Shown piece after piece: positions 33,395 to 45,177 of a DNA stretch of 64,000 nucleotides. Each line of letters starts with the position of its first letter. The stretch's first letter is position 1. The stretch comes from Oidiodendron maius Zn (Eukaryota > Ascomycota > Leotiomycetes > Myxotrichaceae). The DNA lies in NCBI GenBank assembly GCA_000827325.1, contig KN832870.1, positions 3,596,001 through 3,660,000 of the forward strand. The letters are read 5' to 3'. The position numbers and the translations under genes are program-made. Under the pieces are notes generated by a model. That model made no database searches. It was not told the DNA's origin and saw only the letters and a list, made by a program, of their open reading frames with translations.

Positions 33395-35964
33395 TTAGAG
33401 GCCACTATCAACTCCTAAGCCCACGGGTTCGCCAAGTTCTTTGGTCAAAATCTGAGAGTTGGAGGCGCTCGGGCTGGATCCAGCGCTCGGGCGGTGCTTC
33501 TTCTTCTTTCCGCCGGAGCCGCCTGATCCTGCGGATCCCTTAACCTTGCTATCTTTGGAATCATCCTCTCTGCCGCCGTCCTGGGAGAAATCTTTCCACT
33601 GCCGCCAACCGTCATAGTCGATTAGTGCCTGCATGCAGCCCCATTCCATGACCTTGCGCTCGAGCCAAACAAAATTTACAGGCTGCGAGCGGTGTCAGCA
33701 CTCATTGAACGATATCAAGGCAGATGTAAGGGAATTAAGAGTTTACCTTAGTTAAGAAATCGTTACAGCCAGCCGCTAACGCCTCATGTCGATCTGACTG
33801 AAGACTTGACGCCGTAAGAGCGACGATAATAACAGGGCTTTTGAAGAGATTTGCATTGTCTAATTTATCATTGCCTTCGGGCTCACTCGTCGATGTCTCG
33901 GGTGGTGCTGAAGAACCAGCGCTGCTCGTAAATACGCCGATGGAGTTCAGCCTCTCTAATCTTCGAATTTCTTTGGTAGCGTCCAGGCCATTCATGATCG
34001 GGAGCTGGATGTCCATGAGCACCAGGTGGAAGCCGCCGGCGCGCCATTTTGTGACGGCTTCTCGCCCGTTCATGGCATTTTGATGGCGCACTTTGAGCCT
34101 CCTCATAAATGCCTCTAGCAATTTGAGATTGATGATGTTGTCTTCTACGATTAATACATTAATTGGAGGCACTGCACCATTAAGCATGCCTGCCGGGAAT
34201 GAAGGATGGTCTGAGTTTGTCTTCTTATTCTTCTTGGGGCGGTTCGCCGGGCGGGGAGATGATATTCGCGGCGGAGGGACGGCTTGCGGGATCTGGGAGG
34301 GGCCATTCTGTTGTGGTGTCGGGGGGGAAGGTAGGGGAGGTGCCGCCGGGACCGCGCTGGACACAGATTTATCTGGAAGATGGGAGTGAGCTCAATCATT
34401 CAGAACGGGAGGTATCGACAAACCAGAGTGCTGCACGGGCATAGGGGGCTGGCCGCTGATCACGGCGGGAGCGGTCGTGTGCTGGCGACCTAGCCGAGGC
34501 CGGTCCCGGTGATGCGATCTCCTGCCAGTTCCCGGCGAGGGCAGGGTAGGGACGTGACCAGTAGTTAGGACTGACATGGAGTGTGCGGCTAATCAAGGAC
34601 GGTGAGCGCGGTATTCTTTGAACCATGCCGGGCATCATACCTGGGAGGTGGGGGGAGGGAACGCTGGGGACAGGCATGGGAGGGAAATATTCTGAGGCGG
34701 CCTCCTGAGGCCGTCGCTCCTCCTCCAGATAATATCGGGGAACGGGTTGCGGCGAGGGTCGGGGCGTACGACGCAGGGGCACATCGATGACCAGCGCCTC
34801 GTCGACCGTCTGGCCGCCGGGGAAGTATCCGTCGAGGACCTGACAGATGGGCTCCTCGGGCCCCAATGCCCTCTCCTGGCGGTTCTCACGCGGAACGACC
34901 CTCAGCGTGACATCGGGAGAATCGAATACCCCCCCCAGTGTGTTTGCGTATTTCTTCAAAATCATATCACGAACGTCGTCGACCAGGTGTTCCTCCAGCA
35001 CGGTGACCAGCGTCGGAGACGCCCCAGGGCGCTTGACCCAGATCTTGCGACCGACCATGCTGGGCCGGACAATGGGATTGTTGTAGGTGATGTAATTGGC
35101 ACCGGACTCGCCCACTGGGGACGTGAGCTCCTCAGACGCGAGCAATGACCTGATCAGGGCCGTCTCCTGCTGCGGGAGGAGGCTCTGCTTCCGTGTCGGG
35201 CGGGGCGGCTTGGGATGGTTGTTGCTAGAAGATGAGTGTTGGCTGGAGAGAGGGAGTGGCGTGGTACTGTCTTCTTCGGAATGTAGCTGCTCCTTAGCCT
35301 CATGTTCCTCCAGCACCGCGCGGGTGACGCGATCGCAATTGGGATCCGGGTCGTGGACAGAGGGCGGGAAGCTCGTCTTTAGTGGTTGTTGATAGTCTTC
35401 TGCTTCTCTCTCCTTCCCTTTCCCTTCTGGGCCCTTGCTTCTCCGAGTGCCACTGGTCTGGCCGTGGTGGTGAAGGAGGAGGTGGTGCTTGTGGTTGCGG
35501 TTGCGGTTGTAGTTGTCGTCGTCTTGGTCGTCCATAGATTTCCAGTCCCGCCGATCGCTTCCACCTTCGCCCGGATTTGGTCCTACTAGTGCCGGCTCGC
35601 CTGCTGCTACTGCGACTCCTGAAGCAGATGCTGAGATCGATACCGGTGCTTCCGCCACGACTCCCTCTGCTCCCTCCTCCTCCTGCCGCAACTGCTGCTG
35701 CTGTGGCTCCATCGTGCTCGACGAGAGCGGCGGCCGGCGTGGATGGCGAGCAGCTCGCGACCGCAGGGACCAAGTGTGCCAGCGACGGGGTTCTGGCGCT
35801 GGCGCAGGCGCAGACACATGCTCCAGCTCGGGCTCAGGCGCCGGCTGCGGCTGCTCCAGTTGGCTTTCTGGCTCATCGGCTGCGGGCGCAACCTGCGACA
35901 GCGGCGACTGGGTGGGTGAATGTCGGGAGAGCTTGGCGAGCACTTTGGCTGTGAAGTCGGCCAT
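33395..35964 (-). CDS. ssk1: Response regulator Ssk1 of the HOG stress pathway
   Basis: Four exons (35964-34641, 34588-34424, 34372-33747, 33682-33395) encode about 800 residues. The N-terminal two thirds is disordered (Pro/Glu/Gln/His-rich). Within it lies a conserved block with RPSMVGRKIWVKRPGASPT, LVTVLEEHLVDDVRDMILKK and FDSPDVTLRVVPRE, a family feature upstream of the receiver. The receiver domain shows NVLIVEDNIINLKLLEAF, LVLMDIQLPIMNGLDATKEI (phospho-acceptor Asp) and PVIIVALTASSLQSDRHEAL, then FLTK joined across an intron to PVNFVWLERKVMEWGCMQAL. The last part is the Ssk1-specific extension after the receiver. A Ser-rich lysine tail follows (GKKKKHRPSAG). Family role: takes phosphate from the Sln1/Nik1-Ypd1 relay and, when unphosphorylated, activates the MAPKKK Ssk2 and hence Hog1. 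Internal spacer residues in the receiver (SSAGSSAPPETSTSEPEG) form a long loop. Confidence 0.95.
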
Positions 35965-36927
35965 CTCCAATCATTCGTTCATTCAGTCACTCATGTCACT
36001 CATTCACATGAAAAAAATGTGTCTCGAGATGCGGGCAGATGGCGGATGGCGGCTGGTTTCATGACCGAGAGGGAGAGACGGCCAACTAGAGAAGGGAGGA
36101 AGAGAGTCGGAAAAGGCTGAACCCTTCACCACCCAACGGTCTATGAGGCCGTCGGCGAGGCAGGAGTGATGGGCGGCAGGAAGAAGAGAGAAAGGCTTGA
36201 ACTGAAACCTCCTACACAGGTCCTATACCGTATCCAGCTCCGCGCCTACCTCCGATTCTGCGATCCGATCTCCACCAATCTGCCTACCACCAATTTCTCA
36301 AATGTTTGCTGCAGCAGGTGGACTCCTCATCTCTGGTACACAGGGCCCGCCCGGCAGGTGCGGGCGATACATGGGCCACGGAACCTACCTTGTTTTCCCT
36401 TCCCTCCCTCGCTTACCCCCCTTTTATAACACGGCTGCGTCTCTTATCGACATGGCGATATCACACCTCGCAGCCCGGCAGCTGGGGAGGCCGCGACGTT
36501 ATTGGTCGTAGTCACACTGGAAACGCTACCCTGGAAAGGGAGGAATAGCGAGTTCAATAGTATTCGGTAAATCGGTCGCACTGCAGGTCACGGCCTCCCG
36601 TCTGGCAGGGGATCAGATGTGGGTGAGTGCGGGGCATGTTCACAGAGAAAGAGAGCAGAGGCGGTAAGTCTGTGGGAAAACAATGGCGCCATATTTCCCT
36701 CTTCCGCACCCTCATGTCGCAGCTTCAGTACTTTAGAGTATGTACAGTGAGAAAGAGAATCATTTGCAGACCAACTGATGCCGTTTCCTGCAAACAAGGA
36801 AAGCCCTGCCATGGCGAATCCCGCGGGGCCACCAGATCCCGTACTCCAAGCACTTGCCGAATGGAGCTGCCAGGAAAGATCCGCGACTTTTCTACTTCTC
36901 AGTATTGCCATGGGGGGAATTGAATTA
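35965..36927. promoter_or_regulatory. Promoter and leader of ssk1
   Basis: This 960 bp lies upstream of ssk1 and downstream of the kinase gene on the same strand. Seen from the - strand it is purine/pyrimidine-skewed near the start codon. No gene is supported: frames at 36588-37061 overlap the kinase end and have no conserved content. Confidence 0.4.
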
Positions 36928-39063
36928 CTATCCTGTATGCGAGCGGGGAGGCTGATGGCTGTGGTGGATGGCTTTGAGATTATTCTGTAATGAAGATGAT
37001 TTCGAGGCGTCAATCTCAACCGGCGCACTTTCCAAGGTGTCGCTTTGGCAGCATTCGACAACTTTTAGCCAGCGGTTGTTGGCCACGCCAGTCATGGTAA
37101 CCCGCTGTGAAGGATCGGGGTTCAGCATGGTGAGAAGCAGACGCCTCAGAGCAGGAGGGTTAATACGCGTATCGAAGAAGCCGACGTGTGGATAGTCCAT
37201 CTCCGTGATCCGGAAGCCTTTTGGATGGGTGCTATTCCATTTGGTCCATCCGTTGACCAAGCTGTCGTATGTTGGAGAGTTACCTGCAACTGCCTTCTCC
37301 CATAGGATCCCGTTCGAGCAAATGCAGAGCATGACAACTGCCGCCCCCCAAACATCCATAAGCCGTGGATCATAGGCGGCTAGTTTTCTAATTAGTTGTC
37401 AAACACCCACAGTGGATATACCGCTCTCACCCTGCCTTGCAATGACCTCAGGGGCAACATATGGCGAACTGCCGCATATTCCGGGAGCACAGAGCCTAAC
37501 CTCGCCCATATCTCTACCACACTGCCCACAAGCCGACCCTAAGCCCGGATGCAGGCCAGAAAATACCTCAGACACCCCAAAGTCGGTAATCTTGAGCCTA
37601 CAGTGCCTGGTGAGCAGGAGGTTTTCTGGCTTAATATCCCGATGCGCAATTCCGTTATTATGGAGGTAGGTAAGGCCCCGAACTAGCTGCTTGAATAGGC
37701 ACAAGCGTTCGGCCAAGTGGTCGTCATGAGAAAGGTACTTTTGACTTACAAGGTTAAACAAGTCGCCTCGCTCACAGAATTCCATGACCTGGGTCCATCG
37801 CCCGTGGTTAGTGCAGAGACAGAATGTTTCGACAATGTTCGGATGATGGACGCTCTTTGCGATACAGTACTCTGACTTGACCTTCATTTCGTGCTCCTTG
37901 ACCGTCTCATTGCATGACTTGCCCCGAAATTCCTTTGCGGCATAAACCTCACCCGTATGAGCTCCCTTTTTGCGGATGAGCCTCACATTTGCTGTGGCCC
38001 CTTTCCCAACGCTCTTGCCATGCCGGCCAGGCAACTTACTCTCTTCTGCATATAGGCTATGCAGCTCAACCACTTCTAGCTCGAAATCGTCCGGTAGATT
38101 GACACTCAGCCTTCGTGCCTTGAGGCCGATGCCTGTTTCTGTCGCCATATCAGCCACTTGGCCTGGCGCATGCTGTACGTCAGGTTTATGCAGATGGGCT
38201 TTGTAGTTACTGGGGGAGCCCGTGGTGAAGTCGATACTGTTCGAGTGATCGTTATGGTGAGCGCATGTCGAATAGTCATGAAGCGTGACTAAGGCGACTT
38301 TGGGTAGATGAAACAGATCTCGCAAGCTGTATCCTGTGATAGATCGCTTTTCTCCCTGCTCATTCCAGAATCCGCCACTCGCTAATACTGGAGATGCTAC
38401 ATGACGTCTCTCGTATGATTCCTTGCTTGGAGAATCCTGTAGTTGACCTGAGTTCAAAATATCTGTATGGAGGGTACTTGTATGTAAGCCCTGTTGGATG
38501 AGAAGTGGGTGACGTTCGGTTAGTGATGCGAAATCCAATCTATTCACTGCCTGGCTGGGATTTGGTAATTGTGCCGTCAGGATGCGGCATGAATTGCGGC
38601 TTGTCGCAACTCCAGATAGTACCGTGTTCGTGCTCACAGATTTCACAGCCGTTCTGGGATCCTTGGATAAAGCCACCGTAAGATTCTGCTCCGTGGTCTG
38701 GACTGTGATATCACTTATTACTGAAAATCGTGAAGACAGGACTACTGAAGTATCAACCATCAGATGTGGGCGAGGATGAGTAGTATTAACCTTCGAATTA
38801 TGGGTTCTGCTGGAAGCAAGTCTGCTCTGAGTAGTCTCAGAAAGTGATTTCCGAGTGAGCGCCAGTTGCTCAGATTCAGCAAAGCAATCCATCTGCTCAT
38901 TTCCCTCTAGGTTGGCACATTTGAAATTAATTAGAGTTAGCAAAGGAGATGTTTTGTAACTTGAGCCACTGGAGATATCTCCTGAGCGTAGAGCCTCGTC
39001 ATCGAATATAGAGCTGATGGGCGAGTGCACCATGCTTGAGTCGGGGCTTGTTGGAGACGACAT
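36928..39063 (-). CDS. Ser/Thr protein kinase, HAL (Sat4/Hal4-Hrk1) subfamily
   Basis: Two exons (39063-37431 and 37379-36928) encode 694 residues. The first 340 residues are a Ser/Thr-rich disordered region. The kinase domain covers about 365-655: Gly loop GKGATANVRLI, catalytic Lys in YAAKEFRGKS, the sequence HPNIVETFCLC, hinge TQVMEFCERGDLFNLV, catalytic loop HRDIKPENLLL, DFGVSEV and GSSPYVAPEV. DPRLMDVWGAAVVMLC lies in exon 2. The pattern EF...NIVET, MEFC..GDL and DVW in place of DIW matches the fungal HAL/NPR1 family that tunes potassium and nutrient transporters at the plasma membrane. A Cys-containing insert (GSACGQCGRD) sits in the activation segment. All catalytic residues are present. 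The first ATG at 39063 gives MSSPTSPDSS. Confidence 0.9.
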
Positions 39064-41087
39064 GGTGAGGGTCAAGGCAGCTAGGTACTGCTCAATTTGT
39101 AGGTACTGCTGTAAGTTACAAAGGATTTGGTCTAGGATGAGTGTACCAAAGGTACAATTTCAGGTGATAAGTGGAACACCCATATGTTTGCTAATGTTTC
39201 TACTGAAGGAGGCTTGAATCCTACCCATCCACGAGGACAAAGATAGCAGATTCAATGCCCAAAATATAGTTGGGGTCTATTGGAGAAGGCTATAGGGTTT
39301 GATTATGTGAATATCGTTAATCCTAGGATCGACGGATTTTTGTCGTATGAAATTTCTAAGTAGCTTGGAAAGTTTGGTATGAGGAAATGTTCCTGCCTGA
39401 CTAGCAACGACAGACGCTGTATAGCGTCTATGACGAGATGTCTCTGACGTTGGGCAGCAAGTATCGAGAACGACGTGCCTGCCCCAAATACGTGTTAAGA
39501 GTAAATGTTCTCAATACTTGAAAATACTTTATGCCTCCCTACTTGTTCCGGAATATATGCCACTCTTGACTGAAATTGTCATAGCCACAATTATTATATG
39601 CAGCGTTCTTCATAAATTATATCCACATGATAACGATGAGGAGTCCTAGTATTATAAATATTATAACTGTCCAGACTTTATGGGCACTCTTGAATACAAG
39701 AATTACAGAGCCCCACTAAAGAGAGTAGAGACTTGGGCTATCAAGTACTGTGTAACATCGGAGAAAAGGCCCCAGCCTTGTGGCCTACTTGTAAATGAAC
39801 CCATCGAGATGTTATCCTTACAATCCTTGTCATACAAAATCTCTTTCATGCCCTTCAAGATGACTTCTTCAATTTGTAGACCTGAGGCAATTTGTGAGGA
39901 GTCTCAACCTGAGAATGTGAGAAGGGTTCCAAGGGGCTATACTTTCTTTAGCACACCGGTTTGTCCTGAAACAAGAACCACTCCCATAACAATATCTCAC
40001 ATCACCTGTCAATGATATCGCGAACAAGCCAGACGACCCCATCGACAGGCCAGTTTTCATCAACATAACTGTCATTCGCTAGTCAGCCGACCAGAAATTC
40101 GGCGAAGCGGTGAATATACCGGAGGGGTTTACACACGAGCAGGATGCCCATGTCGTCAAAGAAATGGAGAAAGCGAAAATCATGGACCTTAGCCATAGGG
40201 CGGCAGAGGAAGGTATTGCCGACGTCGTCGAGGAAGCGAGCAAAACTCATCGTGATGTGGGAGGTTTCAAGAGAGATCTGAGTCCATGGCAGTATACACA
40301 ACCCACATCCTCAAAACGAGAATCTCTAGTATATATAGAGACCCAGAACATAACCTCGAAGTCGCCATTTCACCCGGTCCAACGTGCCCGATTGAGGACC
40401 AGTGTTCCAAATTCAACATCTTACAGCGTAATTGAGCAGCATAGATCTTGTGATGTTAAGACGTGGTCGGCATACACACCACCATCGTGAAGTGATTCAC
40501 GTGGTTTACAGTACATGGACGATGCTAGAAACGCCCTCCAGCAAAGCATATCCGCCTACGGCACCACGTCGCCGCCACCTTCCTCCACAGAGAAGAGGAC
40601 CGAGGGTCCAGACATACCCAATATTTCCGGGTGGTGACGTGGTCAGAAGAGATGCCAATCACGATTGCCCAACTTGCCCCAAGACAGCTGGCTCACCCTG
40701 AATGAGAGCTCCAGGCGCTGGCAAAAGCAAAGACAGCAAAGGGGTGGAAGGGTTGCTTTTTCTGTGTATTGTCGCAGTTGTTAACGGATTGCTTACTTGA
40801 CACATCCGATTGGCGAGTCTGCACTTCCTTGCGTTCAGAGAACGGGCCGGCCCCGGTGTGCGCCATCCCTTTTCCGGACGTGTGAGAACATCATCGCAAC
40901 TTGAACACCTAGACACAATTTCCCCACTCCAACTTCACATCTCTATCAAACAGCCAACGACCTGATGGTCATCCCGAGCCCCTCTTCACCCCCGACAATG
41001 ATCGAACACTAGACAGTGCCAACCCACCTACCAAAACCGAGTTTGCAGTGCCTTTGCAATCTGTACACGCGACAGCCCTAAGGGATC
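39064..41087. other. 2-kb intergenic region with a coding-like scrap
   Basis: From 39064 to about 39700 it is AT-rich and holds the kinase promoter, with a short repeated taggtactgct at 39083-39110. A coding-like stretch at 39993-40490 is listed separately. The last 300 bases lead into the next + strand gene. No complete gene is supported. Confidence 0.4.
39993..40490 (+). pseudogene. Coding-like stretch, possibly a decayed gene
   Basis: One phase reads NDIANKPDDPIDRPVFINI, then a TAG at 40080, and then in the same phase SADQKFGEAVNIPEGFTHEQ, HVVKEMEKAKIMDLSHRAAE and IADVVEEASKTHRDVGGFKR. This is followed by less protein-like sequence up to 40490. The Glu/Lys/Ala-rich helix-like character and local rise in GC suggest past or present coding. 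The TAG could instead be a splice acceptor (cgctag), making this the last exon of a gene whose first exons I cannot see. I do not recognise the family. Confidence 0.3.
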
Positions 41088-42563
41088 ATGTCGAAGCAAC
41101 CGTCCGACTCTTTCCTTCCGTCCGGTGCGATCCCATCACCACAACTCTTCGAACCACCTTCGACTCTGTTACCGTCACGCAGGCTCCGCAGAGGCTCTGA
41201 CAACGCCTCCCCTATTGGCGTCACCTCGCCGGTCTCCAATCCTTACCTCCGTCCCTTCCGAGCACTACCGAACCAGAAGAGACCCATTTCTCCTCCCAGA
41301 TCGAGGAGCACGAGCGCGGAGGGCACATCAGCAGCCCTGGTGGAAGACTGGCGAGCGTATGCGAATAAACTAAGGACCCAGATCGCGGGTGAGAGAGCGC
41401 ACATGCTCGCCGACCGGGCTCGAATGGAGGAGGTGATTGCTGAGGAGCGGGCCCTGTGGGATAACGAACGGGCTATTTTGATGGCGAAGATTGCGGAACT
41501 GGAGGCGGAACTAGAAAAGACGCATAGAGGCGCACCTATTTTATCGCCACTTTTGTCTCACTTAGAGAAACCCAGGGGACAAGTTCAACAGCGGCCCTTC
41601 ACAGTCCTGAGCCCAGGATCAAGTCATACTGGGAGCTCAGAGAGCGGCTCGGCGTCATCAAAGACCGTGGTCCCGCAAGAATCAGGAAGGAACGCCGATG
41701 GCAGTCCCTTCTACGCCCCCGCACCCCGAAATCCATCCCGAACGTTCGAACTCTCCGATGGTTCAGGACCAAGAGTCGATACTATATTTGAAGTGAGAGA
41801 GAGCCCAATACGTGTTACTTCTAAGGAACTCACGCCAATGCACTTCGGGGTTCAGAGCTCACTTGCATCGAGTAAGGGTCTCAAGCCCATTGTTGAAACC
41901 CCTGTCGAGTCCATCGATATATCGCGCATCCAACCAGATCTCGAGGGGGTGTCTATCCGGACTTCCGCCCTCTCCCCGGAATTTACCGCCAAGATCCTCT
42001 CCCCTATCGATGACTCGAGACTGAGCCCACTCAGCGACAGAAACGCGAAGGAGAACCATGATCCACCACTTAGAGAGAGAAGTGTTAGCCCAAGCGGGCG
42101 ATTAAAGCCAGATATTCATGGATTGATGCAGCAACCCGAAACACGGCGCTTGACCATGCATGCAGGCCATACGCCCAACCACTCAATATCTAAATTATCT
42201 GATCTCCTAGAGGAGAGTGGATGCGCAACACCAACGCAGGAGAATACCGGCTATAATCCTGTGCATCAATCCTCTACTCTTGCTGATAGCGATGCCCAAG
42301 AGGAGAGTGGAGATGTAGAGTTAAGTGGACCGCTGGGCATTACAAATGAACCTGCGAAAGACGACGCGTTCATCACACAGCTGGTGGAGAAACTGGACGA
42401 AGTTAAAAAGAGCGAAGAATACAGCCCAAGCTCCGAGAGCATAGACAGCAGGAGCAGCGCCGACGATATCATTGAAGAAGAAAGAGCCGACGGCGAGGAC
42501 GACATGCTTGTTCTAAGACTGAAGCCTAGTCTTAACTTTGGACGACCGATCGGGCAGATGTGA
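41088..42563 (+). CDS. Disordered protein with a central coiled coil, unknown function
   Basis: Single-exon frame of 491 residues starting at a good ATG (gggatcATGTCG). The head (1-75) is rich in Pro, Ser and Arg (SPPRSRSTSAEG). At about 82-135 is a strong amphipathic helix/coiled coil (LVEDWRAYANKLRTQIAGER, then EVIAEERALWDNERAILMAK and IAELEAELEKTH). The remainder is Ser/Pro-rich with many SP/TP sites, such as SPIDDSRLSPLSDR, suggesting phosphorylation by proline-directed kinases. The C-terminus is acidic (DDIIEEERADGEDDMLVLRL). A spindle-pole-like or cytoskeletal adaptor is possible, but I do not recognise it. Confidence 0.8.
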   Translation: MSKQPSDSFLPSGAIPSPQLFEPPSTLLPSRRLRRGSDNASPIGVTSPVSNPYLRPFRALPNQKRPISPPRSRSTSAEGTSAALVEDWRAYANKLRTQIAGERAHMLADRARMEEVIAEERALWDNERAILMAKIAELEAELEKTHRGAPILSPLLSHLEKPRGQVQQRPFTVLSPGSSHTGSSESGSASSKTVVPQESGRNADGSPFYAPAPRNPSRTFELSDGSGPRVDTIFEVRESPIRVTSKELTPMHFGVQSSLASSKGLKPIVETPVESIDISRIQPDLEGVSIRTSALSPEFTAKILSPIDDSRLSPLSDRNAKENHDPPLRERSVSPSGRLKPDIHGLMQQPETRRLTMHAGHTPNHSISKLSDLLEESGCATPTQENTGYNPVHQSSTLADSDAQEESGDVELSGPLGITNEPAKDDAFITQLVEKLDEVKKSEEYSPSSESIDSRSSADDIIEEERADGEDDMLVLRLKPSLNFGRPIGQM

Positions 42564-43428
42564 TACATTGCAGTCGTGTATCTCTTGTCAACATCGAGAT
42601 GGGGATTTCCCCAACCGTTTTGAAAATTCAGTTTGTAAAGTGTGTAGATTGCCAACTCTGCAATTCAGCAGACTATTTCTTTTTACTGGGTATTTATAGG
42701 ATTGGTGGATACCACAACATACAAAATCATAAAAACCATATAGAGAAGCTTTTGGGTTATAGACTGATAGGAGGCTTACAGGATCGAACTTTTTGGATCC
42801 GCATTCGCTTTAATTTCCTTCGTTGCAGCGATAGACTTGGGTAAGATGATGGGTGGTGTTTGGGCTGAATTGCCTATCTGGTGGGCATTTCTGAGTGGTT
42901 CTCTCGGGACTCTCTTGGTTTGGTTTGAGTGCATAGCAGGAATGATTGATGATCTGTCCTAAACGGACTAAGGGGTTTTGGTATTAAGGTGTTAAGAGTA
43001 AGGGGCTTGGATACGTTGCGAACAAGCGGGAGGATAAGACGAGGTTTTAATCCCATGCTGACAGGTTTGATGAGATGAAGGGTGTATCTCTGAACGCATG
43101 AACAAATGAGAGTAGCTGGATGAGAATAGAATCATCTACTATATAGTGTGATACAAATTCAGGGATACCCTCTCACTTCTAGCAGTATTTTCCTTGCAAG
43201 TCCTGCCTATAGACAATGTGGCTCTGTGTTCTAGGAGAAAATTTGCCTTGTATTATTATGATGCTATTATTCTATAGCCCCCTATTATTTATTCAATGCC
43301 CATCGAAGAAAATGGAGATGGATAGTTTCTTAGAACTTATACAGGGAAACGAAATACATCCGCCACGCAATTTCTAGACTATTGCCCTCCACTCCACCCA
43401 CACTGGCATCAGGCTAAGCGGATGCTTC
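42564..43428. other. AT-rich convergent 3' region
   Basis: It lies between the coiled-coil gene (+) and the erg6 stop (-). No gene is supported. It includes long AT-rich stretches around 43200-43310. Confidence 0.45.
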
Positions 43429-44728
43429 TCATGCCTTGGAATTTAACGGCTTTCTTGCAACCATTAGGTACATCGGGGTGAACAAGTCCTCTTTGGCACC
43501 AGCCACCAAGCAGTCGGCTGCCAGGGCCAGACTGTCAGCTGTCTTCTGCGTGCCGCTGGGAGCCAGCCCGACGGTCTCCAGAAGGCCAACGAAACGATGC
43601 ACGATTCCTCTGCCAACCTTGGTCATTCTCACAATGGAGAAGATGTCGTATATTGAACCCATGTACTTGAAGTCACCGGCCAGAGGGTAGTACCAAGGCG
43701 TTGCGTCAGGCCGCTTGGCCAGATCCTCGTGAAGCTCAAGTTCGAAGCCAGCGGCTTTGATGGCAGCCAGAGCTTCAGAAATCTTCACCATATTTGAGAT
43801 ACCGTTACCCTGTTCGATGCCCAGACGGATTTCGCGGTGACGCTCGTTAGTGTTGTCATAATCGTCAGTCATAAGCCATTCATAGACGCCGAAGACTCCG
43901 CCAGGCTTGAGCACTTTGTAGATCTGGTGGTAAACACCTTCTAAGGATGGTGCGTGGACAGTGGCTTCAATAGCGTAGACACAGTCAAAGGAGTTCTCAG
44001 GGAAGGACATTTGCTGGTGAGAGTTAGCATGTTAATGCATGGGCGTTGGCCAGATAAGGGGGGCGGACCATGAAATCTCCCTTCACAAATTTCAGCTGAT
44101 GGGCAAGGCCCTCTTTCTCCGCATAACGAGTAGCACGCTCAATTTGGTAGTCGTTATTGTTCAGACCAGTGATGTGAGCACCGGCGAACTTGGCAATTTC
44201 TCTAGCAGGGCCACCAACGCCACATCCCACGTCGAGGACCTTGTCTCCGTCTTTGATGCCAATCTTGGCTGCGAGGTAATGTTCGTGGCGGGCAATGGCT
44301 TGGTAGAAGCCCTCGCCATACGCGAAGCGGCAAAAATGGAAGGACTGGCCCCAGCCATATTCATAAAAATCGGTGGCGAGGTTGTAATAACTAGGTATCG
44401 TCAGAAAAGAAGGTTCGACGTGAACGGCTGTACTTACTGTCTTGTGAGAGTGGCATATTCAGCTCTTCGGGACTGAAAGGGGTAGATTAGCGCATGAACT
44501 ATTGGACGGGAAAGCAAAAAATACCTCTCTGTCTTCAGCAGTCTCGTTCTTTGCAGCCTTATTGTCCCAGTGCTTGAAGTATTCGTCAACCGCAGCCTGG
44601 TGGGCAGCCTTGTCTTTCTTCAGCATGGCATTGAAGCCCGCTCCCGCCTTTGATGATTCCTTGTGCATGGCCTTGTTGAAGGCGGCATCACGCGAGTGAT
44701 CCTCACGCTCAAGAATCGCGGGAGACAT
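43429..44728 (-). CDS. erg6: Sterol 24-C-methyltransferase
   Basis: Four exons (44728-44525, 44472-44438, 44390-44069, 44013-43429) encode 381 residues, the standard Erg6 length. Seen in order: [20 protein letters not shown] (the aromatic substrate motif YEYGWG), the SAM-binding motif [28 protein letters not shown], the post-motif [20 protein letters not shown] and [17 protein letters not shown]-terminal sterol methyltransferase domain follows with [14 protein letters not shown]. It transfers a methyl group from S-adenosylmethionine to C-24 of zymosterol or lanosterol in ergosterol synthesis, at the ER and lipid droplets. It shares a 449-base divergent promoter with the ecm2/slt11 gene; an E-box with an SRE-like extension lies there. 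No residue appears missing. Confidence 0.97.
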
Positions 44729-45177
44729 TGTTGAAATCTATAGATGGGTCGTGGGATACGTGATAGGAGAAAGGCGAAGGTCAATTGCGTTGTGTAAAGG
44801 GGAGAAAATTGGAGTTGAGAAAGTATGGTTCGATTTCTCAAGCTGGAATTATTTCTGGGGTTCACCCAGGGCGGCACAAAACATCCCGGCAATCTGGCAG
44901 CAACCCGAATACGAATAACAGGCACACTTCCCAGTTAAGGAAAGAATGAAATGGCACATGATAAGCTAGCCATATATAGCTAGAACCATCTTTAATATCA
45001 CGTGCCACAGTTTCTCGGTGTCTCCGACGCTGTGAGGCGAAAGTCAGCGATAAAGCTGATTACAGAAAATTGAGCTGGTCAAGGATATCTCCAACGCCCC
45101 ACTCTCTTCTCTACCTTCCAACATCGCACGACAAGAGAGGAAACATTACAGAGCTACAGCCTCTGTACGTCGCCGCT
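44729..45177. promoter_or_regulatory. Divergent promoter shared by erg6 and ecm2
   Basis: There are 449 bases between the two start codons. It contains the palindromic E-box CACGTG at 44999-45004 within TCACGTGCCAC, a candidate site for bHLH regulators. Fungal SREBPs control erg genes through related TCAC..CCAC elements, so this is the most likely sterol-responsive site, though unproven. A TATA-like catatatata run lies at 44970-44980. Confidence 0.45.

Noticed and set aside
36588-37061. Open frame on the - strand overlapping the kinase 3' end
   Set aside because: It lies in another phase over the real kinase exon and has no recognisable content.
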